Made by a program: the position numbers and the translations under genes. From Coprothermobacter sp. (GTDB lineage Bacteria; Coprothermobacterota; Coprothermobacteria; Coprothermobacterales; Coprothermobacteraceae): 9,843 bases of DNA. Positions 1 through 6,906 of the stretch are shown one piece after another; positions within the stretch are counted from its first letter, which is position 1; every line of letters begins with the position of its first letter. The stretch spans positions 1 through 9,843 of the forward strand of contig DMVM01000112.1 in NCBI GenBank assembly GCA_003476705.1. The letters are read 5' to 3'. Under the pieces are notes generated by a model. It had not been told where the DNA came from. It searched no databases and saw nothing but the letters and a program-made list of their open reading frames with translations.

Positions 1-937
1 TCAAGAGTCCATTCACTTTTGAACCATTAGCATCTTCAATTTCCTCAGCCCAACCCTTATCATTGAACACCAACCGATAATTATCCGAAATGAACGTAGG
101 ACCAGGACTTATGCTACCCAAAAGTGGTAATCTGACCTTACTAGAAACCTTTTGTAGAGTCTGCCCTTTTAGTTGAAATGTACCGGATGGAGTAATCAAG
201 AAATCGCCGCTGAGCAAGGAATTAGCGGCAACTTTAGATATTTGCGTAGGAGAAGACTCTAACGCATACAGCTTGTTTCCTTGGAGGAAATACAGTGTAC
301 CCTGGGAAAAAGATACACCTGATAGGTTGTCGAAAAACTGCTGTCCTGAACTTAGCACGTTTCCTTTTAAACAGGCGACATCACCATTCTTCAGTTCCCA
401 AGCCTTATCACATGAGCGCATGTCAATCTGCTCACAGGAATTCCCAGTACACTTGAAAACACCAAAATTAGTAGAAACAAGCGCATTAGAAGGCAAACCA
501 CTAACATATGTAACCTCGTTAGGTAATGAAGCAAAAACTCTCATATCTTTAGGATTTTGAGTTATTAGGCTAACAGTATTGCCCTTCCATAGCCAAAGGC
601 TTTCCTCGTAGGAAGCCATACCGCTGTAGATACCTACATTCGTCCATTGACCATCTGCAAAATACTTAACATTTCCAGACACATCTTGGACAAACAAACT
701 AGATGCTGTGAAAGAAAAAGAAACCATATCCGAAGAAAGCTGTACAGTAGCTCCTGTCGGCAACACGCCAACAAAATCGGTGGTTACATAACCGAGTTTA
801 TCTCCTGTGGAGAAAGCTGAGTACACATAATCAGAAGGAAGAAAGTTAAACCATCTTTGTTCCACAGGGGCTTGCCCTTGAACTGTGCTCGCTACTAACA
901 TTAAAAACATCAGAACAGACGCCAACAACTTCTTCAT
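1..937 (-). CDS. Secreted beta-rich protein of unknown function, 3' end outside the window
   Basis: The frame is open for 312 codons from an ATG at 937 to the left window edge with no stop, so the C-terminus is missing. The first 22 or so residues form a classic signal peptide: MKK, a hydrophobic run rich in Leu, Val and Met, then AST-VQGQA as a likely cleavage region, which points to export. The rest has no long hydrophobic segment and is made of short, alternating Val/Phe/Tyr/Ser strands with Gly/Asn/Asp turns, for example LFVQDVSGNVKYF and TLYFLQGNKLYALE. Such units recur roughly every 40 residues, which suggests a beta-propeller-like fold, though I recognise no family. Four cysteines lie close together in the middle (FKCTGNSCEQ, MRSCDK, VACLKG) and could form disulfides outside the cell. 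The gene begins 10 bases after the uvrC stop with only a weak ribosome-binding site (GTGGGG at a long distance), so it is probably co-transcribed with uvrC and coupled to its translation. Confidence 0.82.
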   Translation of the reverse strand, partial: MKKLLASVLMFLMLVASTVQGQAPVEQRWFNFLPSDYVYSAFSTGDKLGYVTTDFVGVLPTGATVQLSSDMVSFSFTASSLFVQDVSGNVKYFADGQWTNVGIYSGMASYEESLWLWKGNTVSLITQNPKDMRVFASLPNEVTYVSGLPSNALVSTNFGVFKCTGNSCEQIDMRSCDKAWELKNGDVACLKGNVLSSGQQFFDNLSGVSFSQGTLYFLQGNKLYALESSPTQISKVAANSLLSGDFLITPSGTFQLKGQTLQKVSSKVRLPLLGSISPGPTFISDNYRLVFNDKGWAEEIEDANGSKVNGLL

Positions 938-947
938 GGGTTAAATT

Positions 948-2735
948 TTACCCCACATCTTCGGGGTGTAGTGCTCTGTACAGCTCCTGTGCAACCTTAG
1001 CCGGTAAACCGCCTTTTACCATAAGCTCTTCAATGCTAGCAGCTTGCAGACCTACCATACCACCGAAAGTGTCTATGAGTTTGCGCCGTCTAGCTTTACC
1101 TATGCCAGGGACACCGAGCAGAATGTCGCCAAAATCTTCACGTAACTTCCTATGATATGAATTAACCCATCGGTGAGCCTCATTTCTTATAGTTTGAAGA
1201 ATTTGTTTCCCGACATCCTCGGGCGGCAAATATATTGGATCTTCTTTCCAAGTCACAAATAATCTATCATCAGGTTTAGCCATGGCAACTGCAGGTACAC
1301 TAACGCCAAGCTGTTCCATGGCTTTCTCAACAACCGCGAGATGTTGCCTACCTCCATCAATAAGCATGAGGTCAGGCAGTCCCGTTTTTTCGTCCTGCAA
1401 ACGCCTAATTAACACCTCGTACATGAAGGAAAAATCATCTTTGTAAGAACCTTTTATGCGGTAGTGCCTGTACCATGGTGTATAGAATTGACCATTAACG
1501 TAAGCCACTTTTCCACCGACGCGTTCAGAACCAAAGAGTTGGGCCATATCGAATCCCTCAATACGCGTAGGGATATGCTCTAAGCGTAACACTTCCTTTA
1601 TTCTGAGTAGTCCACGTTTAACCCTCTCAGTCCCTTCATCTCTTTCTAAGATGCTCTCAGCATTCTCTTCAGCAACCCTTAGCAAAGCCTTCCAGTGATC
1701 TGGAACAGCTTCCAGCCGAACACCATGCAACAATCCTAATGGTTTTAGCGTTTCAGCTACAGCGCCATTCACGTAGGCAAGTACGCCTTGCTCGTGATAG
1801 AGTCTTACATAGTCTCTAAAGAAGCTCTCCATGATTTCCGATGGCTCAATAGTAGCTCCTGAAGAATACTTCAGGCCAAACACATTGGTTATCATGCCAT
1901 CTCGAACAGAGACCACAAAACCAGAGGCCTGGTCTTCTTTCGATGCAAAGGCTATAAGGTCAGCGCTACCATCAACGTTAGCTTCTCTCTGCATACCGAT
2001 TCTTTTTACCGTATAAAGAAGATCGCGAAGATCGGCGGCTCTCTCAAAGTTCAAACTCTCAGCTTCTTCCTTCATCATTTTTGTTAGGCGATTCTCAACC
2101 TCTTTTGTATCCCCTTTTAGAAACTTGATGAACAACTGAACGCGACCTCTGTACTCCTCAGGACTTATCTTGCCTATGCATGGGCCGGAGCACCTACCAA
2201 TCTCGTAATAGACACATGGACGCGTCCGTCGCTTAAGCGGACCCTTACAGGACCTAATACCAAAAACCTCTTCAGCTATCTGTATTAAGTTCTTTAAGTC
2301 ACCCCTTACTTTGCCAGGCATGTCAGGTACTCGGAGTGGAACAAACGGGCCAAAGAGTAATTGTCTGGGTTTTGGTTTTCTCTGCTTTATGCGTACAATC
2401 TCTACAGCAGGATATTCCTGGCTCAAGTCAATGCGTAAATAGCTATAGCCCTTACCATCCTTGAGAAGAACGTTATAAGGTGGAGCATATTTTTTTATAA
2501 GTGTTTCTTCCAGTTCAAGAGATTGCCTTTCGTTGGCAACTATGATCCAACTCACCTTAGAAGCATTGCTGATTATAAGGTGTTCTTTCTGGCCTGGCTG
2601 GCTACGAGCGTAGTCAGCCAGGCGATTGTGCAAGTCACTAGCTTTACCTACATAAACAACCTGTCCAGAATTCCCATAGAATAGGTAAACACCCGGACTG
2701 TGCGGTGCTTGCTCAATGGATTCTCTCAACATCAT
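948..2735 (-). CDS. uvrC: UvrC, excinuclease ABC subunit C
   Basis: UvrC makes the two incisions on either side of a DNA lesion after UvrA and UvrB have located it. All family domains are present in 595 residues, the usual length. The N-terminal GIY-YIG nuclease spans about residues 12-95 (GVY 15-17, YVG 28-30, Glu in LELEE near 76, PPYN 85-88). Four cysteines at 163, 174, 182 and 186 (CKGP, RPCVYY, RCSGPC) match the known iron-sulfur cluster ligands. The UVR motif that contacts UvrB lies at about 211-245. The RNase H-like nuclease has probable catalytic residues Asp396 (EGFDMAQ), Asp460 (LMLIDGGRQH) and His521 (NEAHRW). Helix-hairpin-helix motifs close the protein (GVPGIGKARRRKL from 541). 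The usual DISH motif around the first catalytic Asp reads DMAQ, which is unusual. The start overlaps the stop of the transglycosylase gene by four bases (ATGA) and has no clear Shine-Dalgarno site, indicating translational coupling. Confidence 0.97.
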   Translation of the reverse strand: MMLRESIEQAPHSPGVYLFYGNSGQVVYVGKASDLHNRLADYARSQPGQKEHLIISNASKVSWIIVANERQSLELEETLIKKYAPPYNVLLKDGKGYSYLRIDLSQEYPAVEIVRIKQRKPKPRQLLFGPFVPLRVPDMPGKVRGDLKNLIQIAEEVFGIRSCKGPLKRRTRPCVYYEIGRCSGPCIGKISPEEYRGRVQLFIKFLKGDTKEVENRLTKMMKEEAESLNFERAADLRDLLYTVKRIGMQREANVDGSADLIAFASKEDQASGFVVSVRDGMITNVFGLKYSSGATIEPSEIMESFFRDYVRLYHEQGVLAYVNGAVAETLKPLGLLHGVRLEAVPDHWKALLRVAEENAESILERDEGTERVKRGLLRIKEVLRLEHIPTRIEGFDMAQLFGSERVGGKVAYVNGQFYTPWYRHYRIKGSYKDDFSFMYEVLIRRLQDEKTGLPDLMLIDGGRQHLAVVEKAMEQLGVSVPAVAMAKPDDRLFVTWKEDPIYLPPEDVGKQILQTIRNEAHRWVNSYHRKLREDFGDILLGVPGIGKARRRKLIDTFGGMVGLQAASIEELMVKGGLPAKVAQELYRALHPEDVG

Positions 2736-3424
2736 CTTGCTGTTGCTTGCATGGCACTCCTTGCGTAAGTTTTAACCTTATTCAGGTAGTTGCTCACATA
2801 GTTGTTCCCATCATAAATTCTACCGCTGTAACCAGAATTCTTCAGCTTGGTAACACCAGTAAGGTAAGAGGCAACTGCTAGATCAATGGCTTTGGATCTG
2901 TCCTTTACATGCCCAACCCATGCTTCGTAGTTGTCATTCAGGTAGAGTAAACCAGCACACGCATTTTCATAAGGGTCAAAAATGTCTCCCTTACTAAAAA
3001 GGGAAGGGTATGCCTTTAGATAAATTCTAAATGTACTTGGCAATAGCTGCATGATCCCCTTTGCTCCTGCATATGAAACATCTTTGGGATTGAAATTGCT
3101 TTCTGTCTTTATCACACCGATAAACACTTCAGCTGGCAACTCGTTCGGGTTACAGTTCCTGTATGCATTTCCCAGTGCTAAAGCTACAGTTGCACTAGCT
3201 CCAGCTTGGATTGCCATCTTTTCTACTAGGAAAGGAGCACTTCGAGAAGGTTCTCCAGTCCATGCTCCGGCGTTCAGACTTATTTCACAATAGTTTGCTG
3301 GCTTACTCATGATAATTGTTTCAGCCGCTACGGGATCCACACTCACCGTAACCGGCAGAACTACCCAAAGGATCAAAATGAGAATTGTCAAGAGAACCAA
3401 GAGCGACCACATTTGTAGCGACAT
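2732..3424 (-). CDS. Membrane-anchored SLT-family lytic transglycosylase
   Basis: This is probably a peptidoglycan-cleaving lytic transglycosylase of the goose-lysozyme-like SLT type, acting outside the membrane on the glycan strands. A single hydrophobic segment at about residues 5-25 (LLVLLTILILILWVVLPV) serves as a signal anchor. The SLT domain spans about 98-220: the catalytic glutamate is Glu108 in VIKTESNFNP, followed by the hallmark GAKGIMQLLPST (120-131), then FDPYENACAGLLYL (149-162) and ASYLTG (185-190), which stands in for the usual AYNxG motif. There is no LysM or other cell-wall-binding domain, and 230 residues is short but complete. ATG at 3424 is preceded by GAGGAGGTG at a spacing of eight bases, so the start is well supported. 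It is the first gene of a unit with uvrC and the secreted protein; there is no obvious functional link to DNA repair, and the pairing may simply be genome compaction. Confidence 0.93.
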   Translation of the reverse strand: MSLQMWSLLVLLTILILILWVVLPVTVSVDPVAAETIIMSKPANYCEISLNAGAWTGEPSRSAPFLVEKMAIQAGASATVALALGNAYRNCNPNELPAEVFIGVIKTESNFNPKDVSYAGAKGIMQLLPSTFRIYLKAYPSLFSKGDIFDPYENACAGLLYLNDNYEAWVGHVKDRSKAIDLAVASYLTGVTKLKNSGYSGRIYDGNNYVSNYLNKVKTYARSAMQATAR

Positions 3425-3432
3425 AGTGCTAA

Positions 3433-3441
3433 CACCTCCTC
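3433..3441 (-). promoter_or_regulatory. Strong Shine-Dalgarno site of the transglycosylase gene
   Basis: Minus-strand GAGGAGGTG ends eight bases before ATG 3424. It fixes the start of the gene, and its 5' end overlaps one arm of the inverted repeat described separately. Confidence 0.85.
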
Positions 3442-3502
3442 AGCGATAAATCAAGCTAAAGGATTATAGCACACAGTAGTTTGAGAATTGTTAAATCGCT
3501 GA
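3440..3502. repeat. 8-bp inverted repeat flanking the SLT-uvrC promoter
   Basis: Plus-strand TCAGCGAT at 3440-3447 is repeated as its exact reverse complement ATCGCTGA at 3495-3502. The 47-base interval contains the -10 box. On the minus strand one arm lies just upstream of the -35 region and the other runs into the Shine-Dalgarno site. It could be a pair of operator half-sites, or a hairpin in read-through RNA from recF. Chance cannot be excluded at eight bases. Confidence 0.5.
3463..3471 (-). promoter_or_regulatory. Extended -10 promoter for the SLT-uvrC-secreted protein unit
   Basis: On the minus strand TGCTATAAT is a perfect TATAAT with the TGn extension, and transcription would begin near 3456, giving a leader of about 32 bases. 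No good -35 box is found at 16-18 bases (an imperfect TTAACA lies 20 bases upstream), which is tolerable for an extended -10 promoter. It sits in the 101-base gap after recF, in which I saw no terminator hairpin. Confidence 0.65.
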
Positions 3503-3525
3503 CAAGTTTCTGTTTGCTTTCCCAC

Positions 3526-4563
3526 TTAGATAGGAAAAACTCTACCTTGCTCGCAGGCTAATACGCTATATGGTCTGCCAAAATCAGCCTTTTCCCAGGT
3601 TTTGGTAGTAGCAGCAATGATATGCCTTTCAGGCAGAAGTTCAAGGACTTTTTTCCAGTGAAGTTCATCAATGTTCGCATTGAAGTCATCCATAAGAAGA
3701 AGAACGTAACCCTGCTTTTCATAAATGAGTTCTGCCGTTCTTACAAAAACAAAGGTAAGCAGAATCTTCAAGAAACCTCTTGATGCGACAGTATTTACTT
3801 CTCTGTTATTAACATTCAGCAAAATTTTGTCACGCTGAAAACCGAACAACGTTGTCTTCTTCAGCATCTCCAAAGAAAGGTCTTTGATGTCAGAAGTCTC
3901 CACGGAGAACTTAAATGTGTAACTACTACCAAATACTTGAGGAAAGCGTAAATTCAAAGATGCTTGGACCAGCTGTAAAAACGCTTGTCGCTTTTCTCTC
4001 CATTTCTGAGAAATTGTGTCAATACGATCAGAAAGTACTTCATTAAGCGGCTCATTGTAGAAACCTGATGTCAGCATGGAGTTCCTCTCAGCAACTAGTT
4101 TTCTGTACTGCGTAGCCAACCGCAGATTCTCTCGGTCACTAAGTTCAAGTAGTCGATCAAAAAGACGCCTTGTTCCTGAAGGAGTGGATACCAAATCTAA
4201 ATACTCATCACTGTAGTAAAGAACCTTTCCCGCTAAAGGACTTTCGAAACTAGAGATGCGTTCGCCGTTGAGGAGAAGACTCCTAGTCTTGGGCTCCAAA
4301 GAGACACTAAAAACCACATTTGCCCCATCTACCGAAAGCTCAATTCGGGCTTGGTTCTCACCCCATCTCACTATGTCACCAATGTTTCTTGTCCTGAAAG
4401 ATCTTCCAGTAGAGACTATAAACAGGGATTCCAGTAGCGATGTCTTTCCCTGCATGTTCTCCCCCATCAGAACTGTTAAACCATCAGGAATTTCTATTTC
4501 TTGGTTGAGTAAGTTACGAAAGTTATAAAACTTAATCGAGCGAACTCTCTCCACGTACCACAA
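3526..4563 (-). CDS. recF: RecF, DNA replication and repair ATPase
   Basis: RecF is an SMC-like ABC ATPase that helps load RecA at single-strand gaps, working with RecO and RecR. Residue numbers here count from a GTG at 4578, five codons upstream of the start chosen. Visible motifs are the NFRNL opening strand (19-23), Walker A GENMQGKTSLLES (39-51), the RecF-specific TRRLFDRLLELSD (136-148) and YRKLVAERNSML (158-169), the GFQRDKILL strand (246-254, usually GPHRDD), an ABC signature read as ASRGFLKIL (265-273), and Walker B VLLLMDDFNANID (292-304). Length is normal. The GTG at 4578 has no ribosome-binding site, whereas AGGTGAGG ends nine bases before the TTG at 4563, so I chose TTG. The gene overlaps the end of the HD gene by about 32 bases. 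The common neighbours dnaA and dnaN are absent. The glutamine usual in the SRGQ signature is Phe, a divergence noted separately. Confidence 0.93.
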   Translation of the reverse strand: MWYVERVRSIKFYNFRNLLNQEIEIPDGLTVLMGENMQGKTSLLESLFIVSTGRSFRTRNIGDIVRWGENQARIELSVDGANVVFSVSLEPKTRSLLLNGERISSFESPLAGKVLYYSDEYLDLVSTPSGTRRLFDRLLELSDRENLRLATQYRKLVAERNSMLTSGFYNEPLNEVLSDRIDTISQKWREKRQAFLQLVQASLNLRFPQVFGSSYTFKFSVETSDIKDLSLEMLKKTTLFGFQRDKILLNVNNREVNTVASRGFLKILLTFVFVRTAELIYEKQGYVLLLMDDFNANIDELHWKKVLELLPERHIIAATTKTWEKADFGRPYSVLACEQGRVFPI

Positions 4564-5107
4564 CCGATAGATCCTCACCTAGCAGATTACTTACTTCTTC
4601 ATAAAGAGCAAAAAACCGACGCGCCACCTCTCCATTATCAAACTTAAGTTTAACGTCCTTTATAAACTCATCCTTAGTTATGAGTTCATCTCCTGAGGCC
4701 AAATTGTCCACTGCAGCTAGTATCTTTTCTTCAAGCGTTTCTGGAACGTAAGACCTCTCTGGCAGTCTGAAACTACGAGCTTCCTCCAGGGTAAGACCCG
4801 CACCCACATGACGCTCAATCAACAAGCAAACGTTTTCTGAGAACCCTTCTTCTCTGGCAATGGCCGACCCAACAACCCCATGAGAGATATCATGAGTCAC
4901 ACTGCGACCGATGTCATGCAGAAGGGCTCCCAGAACAAGTGAATTAACGTCAACTGTTACATTCCGCTTCTGCAGTTTTTCTACAACCTGACCAACACCT
5001 AAAGTAACAGCTTCGATGTGACGCCGTACGTTTTCTGGTAAATTGTATTTCTCGTATATTTGATCAACCTTTTTCCAGTCAACAGAAGCCCCAACGTTTT
5101 CCAACAT
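4532..5107 (-). CDS. HD-domain phosphohydrolase, TIGR00295/HDIG-like
   Basis: This is a 191-residue stand-alone HD-superfamily protein, expected to be a soluble metal-dependent phosphohydrolase; the substrate cannot be read from sequence. Likely metal ligands are His30 (RRHIEAV), the His64-Asp65 pair in GALLHDIGRS, His72 or His76 (THDISHG), His100 (IERHVGAG) and Asp134 (AAVDNL). The stretch HVGAGLTLEEA followed by LPERSYVPETLEEKI is typical, as I recall it, of the uncharacterised TIGR00295 family. There is no membrane segment or sensor domain. ATG at 5107 lies 20 bases after the S1 gene stop, with only a weak GGTAAG upstream, so translation may be coupled to the S1 gene; its 3' end overlaps recF. 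Placement between an RNA-binding protein and a repair protein hints at nucleotide or nucleic-acid housekeeping, but that is only inference. Confidence 0.88.
   Translation of the reverse strand: MLENVGASVDWKKVDQIYEKYNLPENVRRHIEAVTLGVGQVVEKLQKRNVTVDVNSLVLGALLHDIGRSVTHDISHGVVGSAIAREEGFSENVCLLIERHVGAGLTLEEARSFRLPERSYVPETLEEKILAAVDNLASGDELITKDEFIKDVKLKFDNGEVARRFFALYEEVSNLLGEDLSVVVRGESSLD
4575..4580 (-). promoter_or_regulatory. Shine-Dalgarno site that selects the TTG start of recF
   Basis: Minus-strand AGGTGA (part of AGGTGAGG) complements the 16S rRNA tail and sits eleven bases before TTG 4563. It overlaps the alternative GTG 4578 itself, so it cannot serve that codon. It lies inside the 3' end of the HD gene. 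Confidence 0.55.
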
Positions 5108-5127
5108 CTGGCTTACCGATTGGCTTT

Positions 5128-6807
5128 TCAGAAAGAAACCTCCCGGCCTAATAGATTGCCCAGCACATCAGAAAGCGTGAATTTGTCTTCACCCTGTTGA
5201 GACAGAAAATCTTGCAGTTCTTCCCTTTCCTTATCCACGTGAATGGCTTTTACAGACAATGAAATGCGACGTCTCTCTTCATCAATACCAATTACTTTTG
5301 CAACGATTTCATTACCCTCAGACACGGCATCCCGCGGATCGTCAACTCTCTTAATGGAGAGCTGCGAGATGTGTATGAAGCCCTCAACGCCATCAGCAAT
5401 TTCCACAAACACCCCTTGAGGAATTATGGTAACAACCTTACCTCGCACAAGCTGTCCTGGCTGTATGTTTTTCACCACTTCTTCCCAAGGGTCTGGCTTT
5501 GTGTCGCGCATTGATAACGTAATCTTTCTGTCAACTATGTTGATACCCAGAACCACTACTTCCACCTGATCACCTATGTTTACAACCTCGTTTATGTCTT
5601 TAAAACGCTTCCAGCTAACATACCTTCGCGGAACTAAACCCTCTACTCCAGGTGCTAATTCCACAAAAACGCCAAAATCCGTTATATTTACTACAGTTCC
5701 CTCTGCTTTTGACCCAACTGGGAAATCCCTTTCCACGTTTTCCCACGGATCTCCAAGAGCTTCTTTGACACTCAAAATGAGGTCCTGAGCTTCAGGGTCA
5801 AATCTCAAGATTTCCGCCTTTACATGATCACCGATTTTATACAGGTCTTCCACCTTTGCTCCCCGCTTCCACGATACTTCCTGGGCAGGCACTAGTCCGG
5901 TAACACGATCCACCAACAGTAAAAGCCCTCCTCGGAGGTACCGCAGTACGCGCCCACTAACTACGTCTCCCACATTGTGCTTCTCAGCGAAGAGTTGCCA
6001 TGGGTTAGGTGTTGCAAGCCTAATGCTGAGCACCATTTCTTTCTTTTCATCATCCACAGAAAGAACCTTTGCCCGGACCACATCACCACGTCTAAAAACC
6101 TTGGCAATATTCTTGATGGGTCTCCAGTCAAGTTCGTCTTTGGGTACGAACCCCTCAATTCCGTCACCCAGATCCACAAAAACGCCCTCGTCAGTAATCC
6201 GACTGACATGACCACGTACGATGTCACTGTCCTTAAGCCTTAACCAAGCTTTCTCTGCTCGTTCCTTTTGTTCTTCTTCAAGCACTTGTCGCTGTGTAAG
6301 TATGATCTGATTTCGCTTGCGGTTAACACGAAGTATTTTTACTCGCAATGAGCGCCCCACATACTTCTTCGTGTCGCGTACAAACCTTATTTCCAATTGC
6401 GATGCAGGTACGTAGCCAAGAATTCCAGCGCCGAGGTCCACAAATACACCTTTATCGTCAGCGCTCACAGCTTTTACCTTTCTAGGCTCTCCGCTCTTTT
6501 CCCATTCTTCTACTTCTTTCCAAAGTTTTCTGTAGGCAGCTCTCTTCTGAGAAACTGAGATATATCCCTTATCGTCATTTGTTCTTGTAACAACAACCTC
6601 CACGCTGGTTGGCACGTTTCCTTCCTGTACCTGACGTGCTAACTCACTAGTACATTCATCCATTGGGAGAAAAGCATCATACTTACTAGCAATATCCAAC
6701 CACAACCCATCTACGTCAGCGCGCAAAACTGTACCTTCTACGAGATCCCCTCTTTCAGCCATTTCTACGTCGAATTCTTGATTGAAATTCTCTTCACGGG
6801 GTTCCAC
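5128..6807 (-). CDS. rpsA: Six-S1-domain RNA-binding protein, probable ribosomal protein S1
   Basis: Six tandem S1 (OB-fold) RNA-binding domains fill the 559 residues, at about 19-87, 106-174, 194-263, 278-347, 363-433 and 449-519, each with a G-V-F-V-D/E-L core and ending in LSVK/LSIR-like strands. Domains 3, 5 and 6 are closest to consensus (EGVFVDLGDGIEGFVP, FGVFVELAPGVEGLVP, QGVFVEIADGVEGFIH); domains 1 and 4 are more divergent. Six domains and about 557 residues match the classical E. coli S1, which binds mRNA at the 30S subunit and helps initiation. The C-terminal 40 residues are charged and not S1-like. The start is GTG at 6807, set by GAGGAGG nine bases upstream; an ATG at 6814 is out of frame and would end after six codons. 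A 99-base leader region with a small hairpin precedes it. The HD gene follows after 20 bases. It could instead be a general S1-repeat regulator rather than a true ribosomal component. Confidence 0.88.
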   Translation of the reverse strand: MEPREENFNQEFDVEMAERGDLVEGTVLRADVDGLWLDIASKYDAFLPMDECTSELARQVQEGNVPTSVEVVVTRTNDDKGYISVSQKRAAYRKLWKEVEEWEKSGEPRKVKAVSADDKGVFVDLGAGILGYVPASQLEIRFVRDTKKYVGRSLRVKILRVNRKRNQIILTQRQVLEEEQKERAEKAWLRLKDSDIVRGHVSRITDEGVFVDLGDGIEGFVPKDELDWRPIKNIAKVFRRGDVVRAKVLSVDDEKKEMVLSIRLATPNPWQLFAEKHNVGDVVSGRVLRYLRGGLLLLVDRVTGLVPAQEVSWKRGAKVEDLYKIGDHVKAEILRFDPEAQDLILSVKEALGDPWENVERDFPVGSKAEGTVVNITDFGVFVELAPGVEGLVPRRYVSWKRFKDINEVVNIGDQVEVVVLGINIVDRKITLSMRDTKPDPWEEVVKNIQPGQLVRGKVVTIIPQGVFVEIADGVEGFIHISQLSIKRVDDPRDAVSEGNEIVAKVIGIDEERRRISLSVKAIHVDKEREELQDFLSQQGEDKFTLSDVLGNLLGREVSF

Positions 6808-6814
6808 CTTTCAT

Positions 6815-6823
6815 TACCTCCTC
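6815..6823 (-). promoter_or_regulatory. Shine-Dalgarno site of the S1 gene
   Basis: Minus-strand GAGGAGGTA places its GAGGAGG core nine bases before GTG 6807, a good distance, but only two bases before the out-of-frame ATG 6814. The GTG is therefore the real start. Confidence 0.8.
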
Positions 6824-6856
6824 AAACTATGCATAGAATTTTTGTTCTAACTCGAA

Positions 6857-6871
6857 CGAAGTAAAACTTCG
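6857..6871 (-). other. Small leader hairpin upstream of the S1 gene
   Basis: Minus-strand CGAAGT-TTT-ACTTCG is a perfect six-base stem with a three-base loop. A competing pairing of TCGAA (6852-6856) with TTCGA (6868-6872) is also possible. No U-run follows on either strand, so it is not an intrinsic terminator. It may shape the mRNA leader of the S1 gene, whose homologues in other bacteria autoregulate translation. Confidence 0.35.
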
Positions 6872-6889
6872 AAAAACACACAACATTAC

Positions 6890-6898
6890 ATTCTAACA
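6890..6898 (-). promoter_or_regulatory. Candidate extended -10 promoter for the S1-HD-recF unit
   Basis: Minus-strand TGTTAGAAT matches TATAAT at five of six positions and carries the TGn extension. Transcription would start near 6883, giving a leader of about 75 bases that includes the hairpin. I found no convincing -35 box. Confidence 0.4.
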
Positions 6899-6906
6899 TT
6901 TAAACC

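Noticed and set aside
273..560. Plus-strand open frame of 95 codons
   Set aside because: It lies wholly inside the minus-strand secreted protein frame, has no ribosome-binding site and encodes a low-quality Ser/Pro-rich sequence.
948..5107. HD, RecF and UvrC grouping as a phage-defence island
   Set aside because: RecF and UvrC have the full domain order of housekeeping repair proteins, and no integrase, transposase, toxin or defence effector is present.
5961..6243. Several open frames on both strands inside the S1 gene
   Set aside because: The S1 domain motifs run through this stretch in the main frame without break; the others are shadows of its codon bias.
6812..6814. ATG as the start of the S1 protein
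   Set aside because: It is out of frame with the S1 domains, stops after six codons and is only two bases from the Shine-Dalgarno core.
6852..6872. Hairpin between the NTF2-like and S1 genes as an intrinsic terminator
   Set aside because: The stem is only six bases, AT-containing, and no T-run follows it on either strand.
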